From Anisus vortex (taxonomy: Eukaryota > Mollusca > Gastropoda > Planorbidae), in contig OX421497.1 in NCBI GenBank assembly GCA_949126835.1, positions 2,472,271-2,536,270 on the forward strand: 64,000 bases of DNA. The letters run 5' to 3'. Position numbers and translations under genes: made by a program. This document shows positions 21,651 through 35,530 of this stretch, piece after piece (within the stretch, counting starts at the first letter, position 1; every line of letters starts with the position of its first letter). The notes below the pieces were generated by a model. That model was given only the letters and a program-made list of their open reading frames with translations. It searched no databases and was not told the DNA's origin.

Positions 21651-22559
21651 TTTTTAAATGCACACTGGAGTGTTAATTTAAAAAAAAAATGCTAGATCTA
21701 GCTTTAAAAAGTCAGAATTGGTAACACCAACACGAAATCCACACTCGACGCGAACTCGTTTAAAGTTAATGAGATTTAGGGAACAAATTCGCTGGTGGCC
21801 TCCTCCCCCCCCCCCCCGCCCCCTTCTACCAATATCGTTTGCAGTTTCTTCGACCCACCGTCGAGTCTCCATAAAACGCCATTAGGAATCCGCCCTTGCA
21901 TTTAGAGTAACTGAAAACGCTTAGCGGATAAAATAAAGAAAAAACGCCCCACGGAGAAATGGGAAAACAGATAATTGCTACAGCATCCTGTTTTTCCCTC
22001 CTCCAATTTGGGGAAATCGGAGTTATCCGTTCCGCTGTTCAGGTGTTACTATATTTAGTCACTCAATACGACTATTTGTTTCTGCACGCTGGGGGGGGGG
22101 GGGGGGCACGCGACTTAAACCCATGTACTGGGGGAGAGATAGCTGAAGAAGGAGGACCCTTGTCTATTTTTTTGTATCTTAGTCCATAGGCCTACTGGAA
22201 TGATGGATCACCTTTGAACCCCCCACCCACCCACTCCCCCCCACACACATTTTCCCTACAAGCTGTGCACGTGCTCTGTTGTTGGTTTGTCAGGTGTGTT
22301 TGTTTGTTTGTTTTTGAGAAAATGTACTTTAAATTTGAAAGAATGAGAATGCGATATAATACAATTCTAACCACAAATATTTTTTCCTTAAAGTAAATGC
22401 TAATTCGACCACACAAAGAAGGATAAACACCACACAGGAACGGATACAAACACACTAACACATCACAGAGAATGAGGAATGAAAACCATATGAAGAAGGA
22501 TAGACACCATATCATCTGTCCGTTGGGGTCCTTGTAGAACATAGGGCCTCAATACTTGC
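21651..22559. other. Spacer, no gene seen
   Basis: Contains C11 near 21805, G16 at 22091-22106 and C-rich 22218-22245. No reliable coding frame. Confidence 0.5.
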
Positions 22560-22960
22560 CTTTTTTTACCGGATTACAATATATATTTTAAATTACTTTC
22601 CTAAAAGTCTTCAGTAAAAAAATAATAATTTAAATATTAGAATTATAGCTTTCATTTAACTGTAGTTTATTCAATTTTTATCTGCACCTTATACAGTCCT
22701 GCCGGGCAATGTAGCTTTTGAATCTATAAAATACAATGTGTTCAAATGTTTGTGTCGATTCCGATCCCCATCGGTCAATATCAAAACACGAGACTTGAGT
22801 CTTGAGACTATTTAACTTTCGCGATTCTTTATTTGTTGCCTTACGTGTACTCCGTAGTTTGGTGGTTAGAAGCTCCGCCTAGCACCCAGGGTGGCCAGGG
22901 TATTTTTTTATATTGAAAATATAGGCTATTATTGTTACCCCGTACAACGACGGGCAATTG
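22560..22960 (+). mobile_element. SINE-B 3' part followed by a second diverged copy
   Basis: 22560-22735 carries the shared 3' body (TTTAAATTACTTTCCTAAA, TATAGCTTTCATTTAACTG, GTCCTGCCGGGCAATGTAGC). 22740-22960 resembles the 5' part (GATTCCGATCCCCATCGGT, TTTGGTGGTTAGAAG) and ends CGACGGGCAATTGAGCTAG. Confidence 0.65.
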
Positions 22961-24989
22961 AGCTAGTTGTCAATAAAGAAAAAAAATACAACAACAACAA
23001 TTGAAAACAGTCCAGAGATATAAAGAGAAAACGACGATACACTGGCGGGAAAGAGAAAGACTTTTGTAATAATATTATAAAGCCTCATTGAGATACGCCG
23101 ATGGATACCATCGCTCTCGCAAGGTAGTCTGAATCTCTCCCCGCCGCCACCCCCCACCGCCAGCACTCTGATTTCAAACCACAATCTACTCTGTTTGTGA
23201 TGATGATGTGTGCGCGCGCGGCGCGTGAGTTGCAGACAAAGTGGGTGGCGCGTGATTGTACAAACAAATGCACACACATCCACGTGCCGGGGGAATCTCG
23301 CCTGCACACGTTCAGGCCAAAACACCTCCCCCCCCCCCAACCCCACACACGCGCCAGTTAGATGCAGTTCATTTTACACCAATAAACTTTTCGGGGAAAA
23401 TCCGCTGCACGAAATCAGGTCAATCTAAATTTAGAAGATAATATGCCTCCTTTGATTGACCAATAATCCATTTCCTTTTTACCTTTTGTATATTAAAAAA
23501 GGGAATTTTTTAAAGGTTTTAAATATAAAGCAGACGATTACCTTTCTTACCAAACAAAAAATAAAAAAAGAAAATTCGCTGCCGTTGTGAGGCCAGCATA
23601 GTTGCTGTTTTTGTATGTAGCCAATCAGACGATCAGGTTTTGAGTTGCAGACGAAACATAACATCCGCTTGTTCAGACAGACGACAGAGCAGAAGTAAAA
23701 GAAAAAAAGAAAAGAAGAAAAAATTCCTGCGGTGGCCATGATTAGCTACATATCTCTGGCCAACAAGGGGTTAGTTTATCAGATGCTAACACAGACCTCA
23801 CTTGCCAGATTGGAATTTGTTTTCCATCTCTTTTCTTCGCCTTTATATAAATAGTTTTTTGTTTTTGTTTTTTTTTTGTTAAGGCGAATAAATATTCCCA
23901 AAACCAAATCTTTTTACTGCTTTGCTCTGGGAAAAGATGTGGCTTCAAAATAATTGTAAATTATGTTATTAGAAATCAATATAACATTAATGATAACAAT
24001 ACATATTAGATATAGGCCTATATTGTTCTGTGTAAATAGCATGTTGTAATAGGTTCTATATTGTATTTGGAATGGCATTGCTAGTTCAAGTAGATTCATT
24101 TATTTATAATTAAATTTGGCGTAGAGATTATTGGCGTAGATGGTTATTTTTATGACGTAATTAATCTATGCTGTCTCGTAGTCTCTACCACTTTTTAGTA
24201 CGCCTTTTTTTTTTAGCATTTTGTAAACTTCGGGAAAATCTACTCTAGCACTTTCTGCACCAAAATCTATTTATATAGCACGCAGTAGTTTCGTTATGTT
24301 TGTAAGGCTGTTGTTATTGTTGTTGATTTTTGCTTATTATTAGCCCGTGAAGTTGAATGTTATTATTGTACATAAAAGTTCAAGCATTAATTTCTTATTT
24401 AAGCATTCATTGAGCGGCTTGAGTGTATTATTTCATGGTGAACAAGATCCCAGACAGACTACAATATATTTGTATCAAATAAGATCTGACAATAAAAAAC
24501 AAACAATAAGCGGCCTAGAAAGTTCAGAGGTCACTTGTGTATTTGTGAGCCCAGAAGAATTAGAACCTTCATGCGTGAGTGTCTAGAATTTCATTTTGGT
24601 CGTTGAATGTCTTCGCGAACATATATTTTTTTATTGAAACTTTGGCCACGTTATCTTCTCTTAAGCATCGCTCAAACAATAACACTGCGGTATACGGACA
24701 AGAGAAAATTTCAGAAAGAAGAAGCAAAAAACAAAGTGTTTACAGTACGGTCTTCATGTCTGGAACTAACACGTATTCCATAAACAGATTATTATATACT
24801 TCTGTGTTTTCATTGTTTGGTCAACAGTTAAAGGGAGATAAGGCGTGGCCATCCTTAAGTCTTAGGTCTGCCAAAGAAACAACAACAGTTTTCAAGTTTT
24901 TTAGCCAACTAATCATAATAATATAATCATGAAGAAAGTCAGGGGCGCGAATCCATGCTCATTTGCCTCCCTTGTTTATGTATCAGTTG
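22961..24989. other. Spacer with CpG-rich patch and CAGACGA cluster
   Basis: 23095-23350 is unusually CpG-rich (GTGCGCGCGCGGCGCGTGAG near 23210). 23530-23684 holds four CAGACGA words (23531, 23626, 23648, 23678). The rest is AT-rich. The frames show no recognised domain. A regulatory region is possible but unproven. Confidence 0.4.
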
Positions 24990-25487
24990 TTAGATATATA
25001 TATATACAAGCTACATTGCCCGGCGTTGCCCGGGTGAAAAAAAAACAGGACTGTTTGAGGTGCAGATAACAAATTTATAAACTACACTTAAAAGAAAGCT
25101 ATAAATCTTATATTTAAATTATAATTTTTTTACTGAATACTTTTAGGAAAGTAAATAACTATTGTAATAGGGTAAAAAAAATAGTCAAATATTTTTATTT
25201 AACAAAATCTATATTGCCTATAGATTTACAATGTCTTTTGTTTTTAAAAGTTTGAAAAATTAATTGTCGAAAAAAAAAGGATAGTCTAACTGGAAAATCG
25301 AACCCTGGTCGCCCGTTTAGCAGTCCACTACGTTTACCACTGAGCTATCGCAGACACATGTCCGATGTGAAAAATTATTAGACGGTATATTGGGCTAGGC
25401 CTAGATAGGTCAGTGACACACGTGTTTTCAAATTGACCAATGGGGATCCTCGCGGGGCTTAACACTGTCTTTTTATATATATAGATT
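24990..25487 (-). mobile_element. SINE-B, full-length copy in AT repeat
   Basis: Bounded by ATATATATATATAC on the left and TTTTATATATATAGA on the right. Left end reads AAGCTACATTGCCCGGCGTT, the reversed 3' terminus. 25285-25360 is the reversed tRNA-like head (GAAAATCGAACCCTGG, CACTGAGCTATCG). About 490 bp. Insertion into TA repeats is shared by several copies. Confidence 0.75.
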
Positions 25488-25724
25488 TGTATATACCGGG
25501 GACTAAACACAATGTTTTCGCATTTGCAAGAGGAAAACTATAATAAATAAATGAATAGATACAATAGTACATAGTTGTGAGTATAGGGTGGTGGTTGCGG
25601 AGCGCTTAGTAACAGAATACTACAAACCCCAAAAATATGTGGATGCATACTAGTAAACTAAACAAAGTCCCCACTGAATCTTCTCCCTGTGACTATTTCA
25701 TTTAATATATAAAAAAAGTCTTGA
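25488..25724. other. Short spacer
   Basis: Nothing recognised. Confidence 0.5.
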
Positions 25725-25925
25725 TAAGTAGGTCAAAGTCAAGTCGGTCGTGTAAAATTTTAAAAGCCTAGACGATTTCGTAAGTAGGTTAAGTAAATGT
25801 CAAAAGACTAGAAAAAGTCCGTTAGTAGGTCGGGTAAATTTCAAAGTACAAATTCGCTAATAGGTCAAGTATTTTTTTTAAAGACTAGACAATTCGGAAG
25901 TAGGTCAAGTCGAGTTCTTTCCCAC
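25725..25925. repeat. Degenerate ~40-bp tandem repeat
   Basis: Five imperfect units, each with a version of AAGTAGGTCAAGT (starts near 25725, 25781, 25822, 25858, 25897) and between them AAGACTAGACAATTCG-like words. Spacing is 36-56 bp. Confidence 0.75.
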
Positions 25926-26452
25926 TGGTCATTCCAGTGAATTTGTTACGTAGATAAGAATCTTTTGCGACTAGACAATAGTATGCATAACGCTGCAGTT
26001 AACACTTTTCATTGCTAAATGTAGACGTAAAGATAGTATTAGCATGATAGAAAAATGAACACAACTTGTGTATATATTTAAAAAAAAAATTATTTTGTTT
26101 AGTTAGTATGAGGGGATATGGTGTTCTACATAAAGCCAAAGGTCGTAAAAAGAAAAAGTCAGAATCGATGACAAGAAGAAAGGAGTACAATCCTCTTAAC
26201 TGAAAATGTTGATACATTCTTTTTGTTTGTATCCCGATTCGCCTAGTTCTATTGAATCTATTGAATCTATTGAATCTAGATACCCAGACAGTGTAAGTCA
26301 CACGGACATCTGTCTCTCAGTTCAGGCTGAGATCGAAGTCAACTTACATTCTTTCAAACACCTGGGTGACATTCATCTAGCGATGCTTCGGAAATTCCCA
26401 AAATGTGACCTATATAATCATATCATACTTCTTATATTATAAACGATCTTTT
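25926..26452. other. Spacer, no gene seen
   Basis: Contains a short triplicate ATTGAATCT near 26250-26276. No coding support. Confidence 0.5.
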
Positions 26453-26700
26453 CATAAAAGAAGATTATTGCGTCCTACGTGGTCCGAGTCTAGTCTTTTA
26501 TCTTTATTAATGTTTTTTATAAAATGATGTTGAGTTGCTGGGTTTTCCTGATTTGTTCGGGCAACCCATTCCATGCCCGAATGCCATTCGGGAAAAAAGA
26601 GTACTTATATGCATTTGTTCTCGCATAAGAGACAAGGAAAGTGTTTTTGTCATTATGTTTATCTGAGCATTGCAACAGATTGTTATTGTGTTCTATTTTG
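26453..26700 (-). mobile_element. LINE-1 fragment, ORF end plus 3' UTR
   Basis: Same block as 5691-6033: GATTATTGCGTCCTACG, GGTCCGAGTCTAGTC, GGCAACCCATTCCATGCC, ATTTGTTCTCGCATAAG, GAGCATTGCAACAG, in reverse. The frame is decayed. Confidence 0.9.
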
Positions 26701-26704
26701 TTTT

Positions 26705-27014
26705 GTTTGTTTGTATTGATGTTTGTATTGATGTTTGTATTGATGTTTGTGTTGATGTTTGTATTGATGTTTGTATTGATGTTTGTATTGATGTTTGTGT
26801 TGATGTTTGTATTGATGTTTGTGTTGATGTTTGTATTGATGTTTGCATTGATGTTTGTGTTGATGTTTGTATTGATGTTTGTATTGATGTTTGTGTTGAT
26901 GTTTGTATTGATGTTTGTATTGATGTTTGTATTGATGTTTGTGTTGATGTTTGTATTGATGTTTGTATTGATGTTTGTATTGATGTTTGTGTTGATGTTT
27001 GTGTTGATGTTTGT
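26705..27014. repeat. 12-bp minisatellite, about 26 units
   Basis: TGTTTGTATTGA and TGTTTGTGTTGA repeat without interruption. Because 12 is a multiple of three and the unit has no stop in these frames, two plus-strand frames stay open (MFVL repeats and CIDV repeats). It abuts the LINE fragment and may have grown from its TTTGTTTG sequence. Confidence 0.97.
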
Positions 27015-28971
<1,957 letters not shown>

Positions 28972-29218
28972 CCCGTCGGACTGAATTGATTCATAGGGCC
29001 GGTGAAGCAGCGTTCACCAAGTTTCTGTGGCCACGGTATACTAGGGGGAATTGTATGGCCAGCACAATGCACAGCAGTCTTTACTTTTCCCCTAAGATCA
29101 GGTACCCATCAGAGCTGGGTAGACTCAGAGACACTCTCCGAACCCGGGAAAAAATACTAGCCTTCGAACCCGGTGACACTCGGTGCGCCAGGCGAACGCG
29201 CTGCCAACACGGCCACTG
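28972..29218 (-). mobile_element. SINE-A, nearly full length
   Basis: CCCGTCGGACTGAATTGATT to CGCTGCCAACACGGCCACTG, including AGCACAATGCACAGC, GGTACCCATCAGAGCTGGG and reversed B-box region CCTTCGAACCCGG. Confidence 0.9.
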
Positions 29219-29239
29219 TTTACCTCCTTCAAGTTCTAT

Positions 29240-29665
29240 ATGTATTCAATTTCGTGTTATTCTAAACTCTAAACTATATAATATGCCTTTCTTTACCCAA
29301 ATGCAATATGAATATGGTTTGTATATTTTATATTCTGCATGTTTAATATTTCGTCTGTTCGTCTGCTTGTTCTATACAGTGTAGGTTCTTTATTCTGAGT
29401 GTTCTATGTTCTGTGTGGTCTACGTTCACAGTATTATGTGCTATATATGTTCTATTATCTGAATATTCTATATTCTTTTTGTTTTATATTCTGAATGTTC
29501 AATATTTTGTTTGTTCTATAATGTGTAAGGTCCATATTCTAAATGGTCTATGTTCTGTGTGGTCTTCATTTTTAGTATTATATGCTGTACATGTTATATA
29601 TTCTGTACGTTATATATTCTAAATTTTCTATCATATAAAATGTTCTATACTTAGAATGTTCCAAA
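29240..29665. repeat. Degenerate minisatellite of TGTTCTATATTCT words
   Basis: Imperfect 11- to 16-bp units such as TGTTCTATGTTCTG, GTTCTATTATCTGA, GTTCTATATTCT. A longer duplication (GGTCTATGTTCTGTGTGGTCT region and TAGTATTATATGCTGTA) overlies it. It explains the open frames at 29413-29622. Confidence 0.8.
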
Positions 29666-29937
29666 TTTAGTATGTGGATTTGAAAATGAGTTCAGGCTGG
29701 CATTGAGAGTATAAAGAATAAAAGAGTAAAAAACACACAGTCCAAGCCTACTAATGATAGCCTCTATGCCGTGACCCCATACGGTCACCTCTTGTCTGAA
29801 CGTGGTCTGGGCGTTGCCCCCCTCTACTCATTCCCGTAGGGCAAGTGCCCACCCACTGTACAAACTTGAGGATCGTTCAGCTTTACAAATTGGGCAGAAT
29901 GGGAGAGAGCGACGAGCGAGTGAAATTGGAGGACGAA

Positions 29938-29985
29938 TAGGGAGAGAGAGAGAGAGAGAGAGAAAGAAAGAGAGAGAAAGAGAGG

Positions 29986-30041
<56 letters not shown>

Positions 30042-30043
30042 AA
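29938..30043. repeat. GA-rich microsatellite
   Basis: (GA)n with interspersed AAAG. Polypurine on the plus strand over about 105 bp. Confidence 0.95.
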
Positions 30044-30214
30044 GCAATAGAGGATATAAAAGAGTAATAGAGCTGACATTATGATGTTCCGATGATTCAA
30101 TAACATGGTTTTAATAAAAACATCAAGATGTTACATTTGTCTGATGGTTCATTGGTTGTATTTAATGCTTTGTTGGATGTTGTCTTGATTTCTTAATGCT
30201 TTGAATCTGTTATC

Positions 30215-30298
30215 TTATACATTACAAACGCTCCTTCTATAAAGAAGATTATTGCGTCCTACGCTCATCCGTGGTCCGAGTCTAGTCTTGAATCTGTT
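30215..30298 (-). mobile_element. LINE-1 3' tail only
   Basis: ACGCTCCTTCTATAAAGAAG, TTGCGTCCTACGCTCATCCG, TGGTCCGAGTCTAGTCTTG. 5'-truncated to the last ~80 bp. Confidence 0.9.
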
Positions 30299-30680
30299 GT
30301 GTTCTTTTTTTATTTCATTATTACTATTAAGTCTTTTTTGTTCGGTTAATTCTATGCGTATTAGCTTAATGTTTTTTTTTTCTCTGCTAATTTTGTTATT
30401 TTGGTTTATGTGATTTTGAAAACAGAACTCTTTATCAAGTAGCTCTTTCGAAAAGATTTGTTATAAAATGTATGTTGTTTGAGTATTGAATGTATGACCA
30501 TGCTTATTAAATATTGTGTGAAATTAGTAGCTGTATAATATTATATTACAGATCTATGTCGTCTCTAAAACGTAATTAGTCAATATATACCGTGTTTACA
30601 CACAAATAAATTATTGGCATGCCTCACTCAACTAAACCTTACGACAAAATATGTTAATGGACAAACCGTTGTTGAAGCAT
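30299..30680. other. AT-rich spacer
   Basis: No feature recognised. Confidence 0.5.
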
Positions 30681-30688
30681 TTACATAA

Positions 30689-30955
30689 TTACAACAACGG
30701 CAATAGCTTTTGTATATAATGAATGATAGGGTCGCCTTGGTAGTGGTTTAAGAGTTAATTCACAATTATAATAAAGGCATTTGTATTTGTATATAATGAA
30801 TGATAGGGTCACGTTGGTAGTGGTAGCGGTTTAAATAGTGCACCCACCCACCCCTACTCTATGGCCTAGCATATACAGAATTATAATAATGGCAAGCGTA
30901 TTTATATATATATAATGAATGAATGAATTTGCTGCGATGGTAGTGTTGTTTTTTA
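30689..30955. repeat. Three diverged direct repeats of ~70 bp
   Basis: TGTATATAATGAATGATAGG followed by GGTAGTGGT occurs at 30711 and 30789. A third, weaker version (ATATAATGAATGAATG..GGTAGTG) lies at 30908. Each is preceded by an ATAATAA-GGCAA-like word. Confidence 0.7.
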
Positions 30956-31684
30956 AAGATCCATTCTCGGAGCACCCAACGCCCCTCCTTTGGCAAATGC
31001 ACAATTTTTGTAGTTTTAAAAGTGTCCTTTAAGAGACAAATGTTGGTAGGCTTCATAGAGAAGTAGATATATTTGTTTAATATTTCCGCTTCAAAGAATA
31101 CATATATTGTGTAGACATCAGAGAGGACACGTGATTGTCTTTATTGAGATCAGTGACCTGTCATGGCGGTTTAGATTTAGGCACTTGTGGATTACATTTA
31201 ATCCATAGGATTAAACACTTACACACCTCAATGAGATTAATAAAACTACATAAGATATAACTACCTGTACTAAGTGACCTGGCTTCTTATAAATTGTGTG
31301 ATTGTGTGTCGTTTATAGAATTATATTATGTAATTATGATGTTTTATGTTAATGAATATTTATAATGTTCATTAATTATATTGAGAAACCAATTTTGTAA
31401 TGAAATGAAAATTTCATATTGTTTCGCATCAATACAGCCAATCTTGTGTTATATTCTTTTTTGAATAAACGTTAGCATTTAACTGTGAATGATGATTTCT
31501 TAATAAAAAAATATATAGTTTAAAATTATAAATGATGTCCACCTAATATGATATATATACTAAGTCAATGCTAATCAATGCTAAGTATTGCTGGGCGTAA
31601 AAAAATGTGGTGGAAAAAAATGATAGGATTTTGGCCAGCACAGATTATAGGATTGGGCTGAAAAGTCAACATATTAAAAAGACC
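30956..31684. other. AT-rich spacer, no gene seen
   Basis: No recognised family, domain or repeat. Confidence 0.5.
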
Positions 31685-31960
31685 GATGGAGTGAAATAGT
31701 AAGAATGAGACAGAAAGACAGAAAGAAAAAAAGAGAGAAAGAAGGAATAAAAGATAAAGAAAGAGAGAGAACGAAAGAAAGTTAGAGAAAAGAAAGAAAG
31801 ATAAAAAAAGAGTGAACGAGAGAAAGAAAGAGAGAGACAGTGTGACGGAGAAAGGATGAGAAAGAGGGATAATGTGTGTGAGTGTGAATGTGTTTGTTTG
31901 TGTGAGGAAGGTTGAGAGTGTGTAATTGTGGTGTGTGTGTGTGTTTGTAATTGTGTGTGT
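31685..31960. repeat. Purine-rich microsatellite passing into (TG)n
   Basis: 31685-31850 is AGAAAGA/GAGAGA-rich; 31870-31960 has TGTGTG runs. Open frames on both strands here are repeat artefacts. Confidence 0.85.
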
Positions 31961-33124
31961 TTATAACAGACGGGATCATATTTTCTCTCATCCCGCCCCC
32001 CCCCTCCCATTCTCCATCTCATCAGAACCCGTCAATGACTTTCCATTACCTAACTGGACGATTATATGCAGCCCTGGAGGGAGGGGGTGGACACAAGAAC
32101 AAGGATGCGAGAGGGTCAAGGGAGGGGGTGGTGTGAGAGCGCCGGTCAATATGCAAATTATATGCAGATTCATGTTCGGCAAACATTTGGTGCGTGTGTG
32201 TGGTGGGGGGGGGGAGGGAACTGGCCTGAAAAGGTTCCAGGAAAAAAAAAGAAGAGGGTTAATGTAACTCTATAATCAGGACAGACGGAGGCAAGTACTG
32301 GTGTTGTTGGATCTGGGTTATTGGGGGTGGGGTGCTAGTTCTTCAACAACACACTGTGTCGATGATTGTGTATGAGCGGCCATCAATGTTATAACTTCAT
32401 AGAAGTTACGGTTTGAGCATGTAAGCCATAGGGGCTGCCATTATTATAACAGTCAATCAATGCTTAGTTATCAAAACATTTTTATTCATGTGTAAACAGG
32501 TTTCTATGCCAGGAAATGTTTGATCCGCGGTTTCAGCTTTAGCAAATATATATCTATTGTTTACTACTATTTTAAAGGGGGAATGTGTGGCCGGCACAAT
32601 TCTTTATATTCTGTTTCGTGCTCAGTTGACGTTGTTTACTACACAGGGCTGCGTAGGCTCCTGTAGCGATTTTTTTAAACCTGAGCAGAGGTGACCACGA
32701 AATGAGTCGCTTTGTGCCTCCAGCTATATCGTAGGGGTATAGATATGGATTTTCAAAAATTGATCAATTGTAATTATTTATTTATTACTGCACATTTCTG
32801 TGGTGAGTTTATATTCTAAAAAATTATAAATTAAAAAAAAAATATTTTAAAAGTAACACCCTGTTTTGTGTTTCATGTAAAAAAAAATAGTAAATTTGAA
32901 ATTTCTCAAAATTCATGGGACCACGGGCTTCAGTAAAACACACTCAGCTAAGAGACAAATTCTACGAGTTCTAAACGGTTTTCACCATTGAATTCAGCAT
33001 TCAAATCACTATAACAATAACAACATAATTCAAAATATAAAAAAAACTGACATATTGGGTCCCCCGCCTAAACTCCGAGCCAACTTCTAAAAAAGAAGCT
33101 AAGTAAAATAGTTACATTGAATCA
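31961..33124. other. Spacer with G-rich patches
   Basis: G-rich runs at 32070-32130 and 32200-32220. A 27-bp SINE-A scrap (AATGTGTGGCCGGCACAATT) lies at 32584-32603. No gene seen. Confidence 0.5.
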
Positions 33125-33217
33125 GAATGCAAGATTAAAACTCAGATCACAGATAAGCGTGGGACGCAATAATCGTCTTTATAGAAGGGGTGTCTGTAAC
33201 ACGTAAGATAAGATAAG
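33125..33217 (+). mobile_element. LINE-1 3' tail, plus orientation
   Basis: GTGGGACGCAATAATCGTCT, TTTATAGAAGGGGTGTCTGT, then TAAGATAAGATAAGAG, the (TAAGA)n tail of the family. Confidence 0.85.
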
Positions 33218-33261
33218 AGAGTGAGTCCCTATAAAGTAAGACACCACTGAAAAATTATTTG

Positions 33262-33470
33262 TCTTATCTTATCTTGTATATTATAGATGCTCCTTCTACA
33301 AAGAAGATTATTGCGTCCTACACCAATCCGTGGTCCGAGTCTAGTCTTGCATCTTTATTAATGTCATAAATGATGTTAAGTTACTGGTTTTCATGGTTTG
33401 TTCAGACAACCCATTCCATGCCAGAATGCCACTCGGGAAGAAAGAGTACTTATATGCATTGTGCCATTGT
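33262..33470 (-). mobile_element. LINE-1 fragment, tail to tail with the previous copy
   Basis: Starts CTTATCTTATCTTG (reversed tail), then GCTCCTTCTACAAAGAAGAT, GGTCCGAGTCTAGTCTTGC and CAACCCATTCCATGCC to ACTTATATGCATTG. Together with 33125-33217 it makes an inverted repeat of about 75-bp arms. Confidence 0.9.
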
Positions 33471-34551
33471 ATTTATGTTTAACTCGGCTTGCTACTACTA
33501 GTTAATTAAAACAAACACTAACAAAAAATAACTTACGGCTTATGCAATGATAGGGGTTTTGTGATCATAATCCAGTGGATAAAAAAAGAACAACTGAATA
33601 TATTGTTAATCCACAGATCCAGGAAATGAGTTATTCACTAAATGCAATTCATCCACATGATAATATAATCTATCAGTATAAGATCCACGGTAAGACAATG
33701 CAGCACAAACCACATGTCCGCCTCCTGGGAGCAAATTAAAGCGTATACGCTTCATTACGTACAGTTTATATACTGAGCCCCCCTCGCATTCCCCATCGCA
33801 CCCCCCCCCACCCCTTGCCCCACCCCTTGCCCCTCCCCTTGTTTTACCCTTTTTGTTTTACTGCTTCGGACGATGTGCCTTTTAATTTTTCTTTTTTTTT
33901 TTTTTTGCTGGGCGACCTGCGCCTCAACTTGACGTCACTACCCTCACCCCAGCGCTACCTCTTCCCGCCCCCATCATCATGACACTTGTTGGCACCTGCG
34001 CACGAGAAAGTTTCTAGGTTACCCTGACATCTGGCGTCTTCAGTAGGTTAAAGCGAAACGAGAGGGGAGCTAACTAAACTCAGTTGGTGCTGCGGCCGTT
34101 TGCCTCTGCAGAAGAAGGTAAGCACTGGTGTGATGCTAAACGAGATATAGGTAAGTGGCAGCCAGCACCCGGTTGACGGGATGCGATATTTAGCACCTCT
34201 TACGGTGCTACCACTGCCCCCCGCCCCCAATCCTACCGCAGAAACGACGCCCCATCACCCCCCCCCCCCACCGCCCCTTCTTGATTACAGTAACATAACA
34301 ATGAACTGCGACAAACAATCAAAATAAGAATCTTCCAATCATCTGTAGTTTTTTTAAGGGTGCGTGTATGCTTGTGTGTGTCTGGCATCGTAACTCTTGG
34401 GTGGGAAACTAAGCTTGTAGTTAAGGAGCAACAGATCTACACATTTAGACTGAAGCTAGTATACACAAAAATATTGTTGCTCCAAGTGCCAAAACAGAAA
34501 TAAAGGCTTTCAGTTGTTTTACAATTTTTTTTATAATATTTAAATTCAAGT
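33471..34551. other. Spacer, no gene seen
   Basis: C-rich 33777-33840, T18 near 33890, and GC-richer DNA 33920-34260. Frames show no known domain. Confidence 0.5.
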
Positions 34552-34790
34552 GGGGGTGGGAGCACGAGCGACAACGCGCTCGGCTGGCGTACCGAAGGTC
34601 CTCGGTTTGAATCTTGGTGAAGGGCTGATATTTGTTTCCGGGGCTCTGGAGAGTGGTCCCCTGAGTCTATCCGGCTCTGATGGGTACCTGAACTGAGTTG
34701 AAGGGGCAAAGTAAAGGCGGCTGGGCTTACAATCCCCTAGTATATCACCGACCCATATAGATCAATTTGGTTTTGGTCCGACGGGATACA
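34552..34790 (+). mobile_element. SINE-A, nearly full length
   Basis: Head AGCACGAGCGACAACGCGC and B box GGTTTGAATCTTGG; body CTCTGATGGGTACCTGA and GTAAAGGCGGCTGGGC; ends GGTCCGACGGGATAC. The GCTGGCCACA portion is deleted. Confidence 0.85.
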
Positions 34791-34999
34791 TTAAAATTGT
34801 TTATGCATAGGCAAAAGTGGAAAGCCATACTGTCAGTGTGACCTTCACCTTCACTCTACTCGACACATTGGCACGTGCATGCAACATCAAATTTGAATTT
34901 TGGGTTTATGCAAATGCACAAGCTGCATCGCCATCTTTAAGGATAGTGTGTGTTTCCATAGCAACCAAAATCAATACGGAAGCTTTAAGTTTTACTTAC
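34791..34999. other. Spacer next to candidate exon
   Basis: Nothing recognised. Confidence 0.4.
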
Positions 35000-35071
35000 C
35001 GGTCATGTTTTTCCCAGCCTTGTGAAAGTGTTTCGTCACTTCCGGTGTCCACAAAGACACCAGGGGACGCC
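35000..35071 (-). other. Candidate 72-bp exon, unidentified
   Basis: On the minus strand TTTTTGATTTTGTCACAG looks like an acceptor, followed by 72 bp of ~54% GC and a strong donor GTAAGT. Two of three frames are open (VFVDTGSDETLSQGWEKHD in one). No family is recognised. It lies 6.4 kb upstream of the sim exon on the same strand, so a sim 5' exon is one option. Confidence 0.35.
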
Positions 35072-35240
35072 CTGTGACAAAATCAAAAAGTAGAAATAAA
35101 AGTTATGAACAATTATTACATTGATCCAACATTGTAGGCCTATGTTCACTTCAAACCATTCTATTTAATTATCCGACAACGGAATATTGATACAGTAAAG
35201 AAATTCGCTCAATAAGCTTGGTATCTTGACTACAGATTAA

Positions 35241-35313
35241 CCCTTCCCGTACCGACCTACTCCTATCTATGCTGCCTTCAGTTCCGCTATATACGCGCCC
35301 GGGACTGTAAGGG
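35241..35313 (+). mobile_element. 73-bp TTAA-flanked MITE, copy 1
   Basis: CCCTTCCCGTACCGACC at one end, GGGACTGTAAGGG at the other, flanked by TTAA on both sides (35237-35240 and 35314-35317). TTAA duplication with CCCTT/AAGGG ends is characteristic of piggyBac-type transposons. No coding capacity. Confidence 0.9.
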
Positions 35314-35457
35314 TTAAATATGAAAGATATAGTAATATAAAAAAAAAAGATTAGGGAAGAAAAAAAAATAATAAGATAATATTGTTATATTGTTTTTTAA
35401 CTGTTGTATAAATTGTCACAAAGAGAAAATGAATTGCTTTACCTAATACTGTATTAA

Positions 35458-35530
35458 CCCTTACAGTCCCGGGCGCGTATATAGCGGAACTGAAGGCAGC
35501 ATAGATGGAAGTAGGTCGGTACGGGAAGGG
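35458..35530 (-). mobile_element. 73-bp TTAA-flanked MITE, copy 2
   Basis: Inverted relative to copy 1, 144 bp away, with TTAA at 35454-35457 and 35531-35534. Differs from copy 1 by a base or two. Confidence 0.9.

Noticed and set aside
29802..30106. Arg/Glu-rich and Ser/Leu-rich ORFs on opposite strands
   Set aside because: Both come from the (GA)n repeat.
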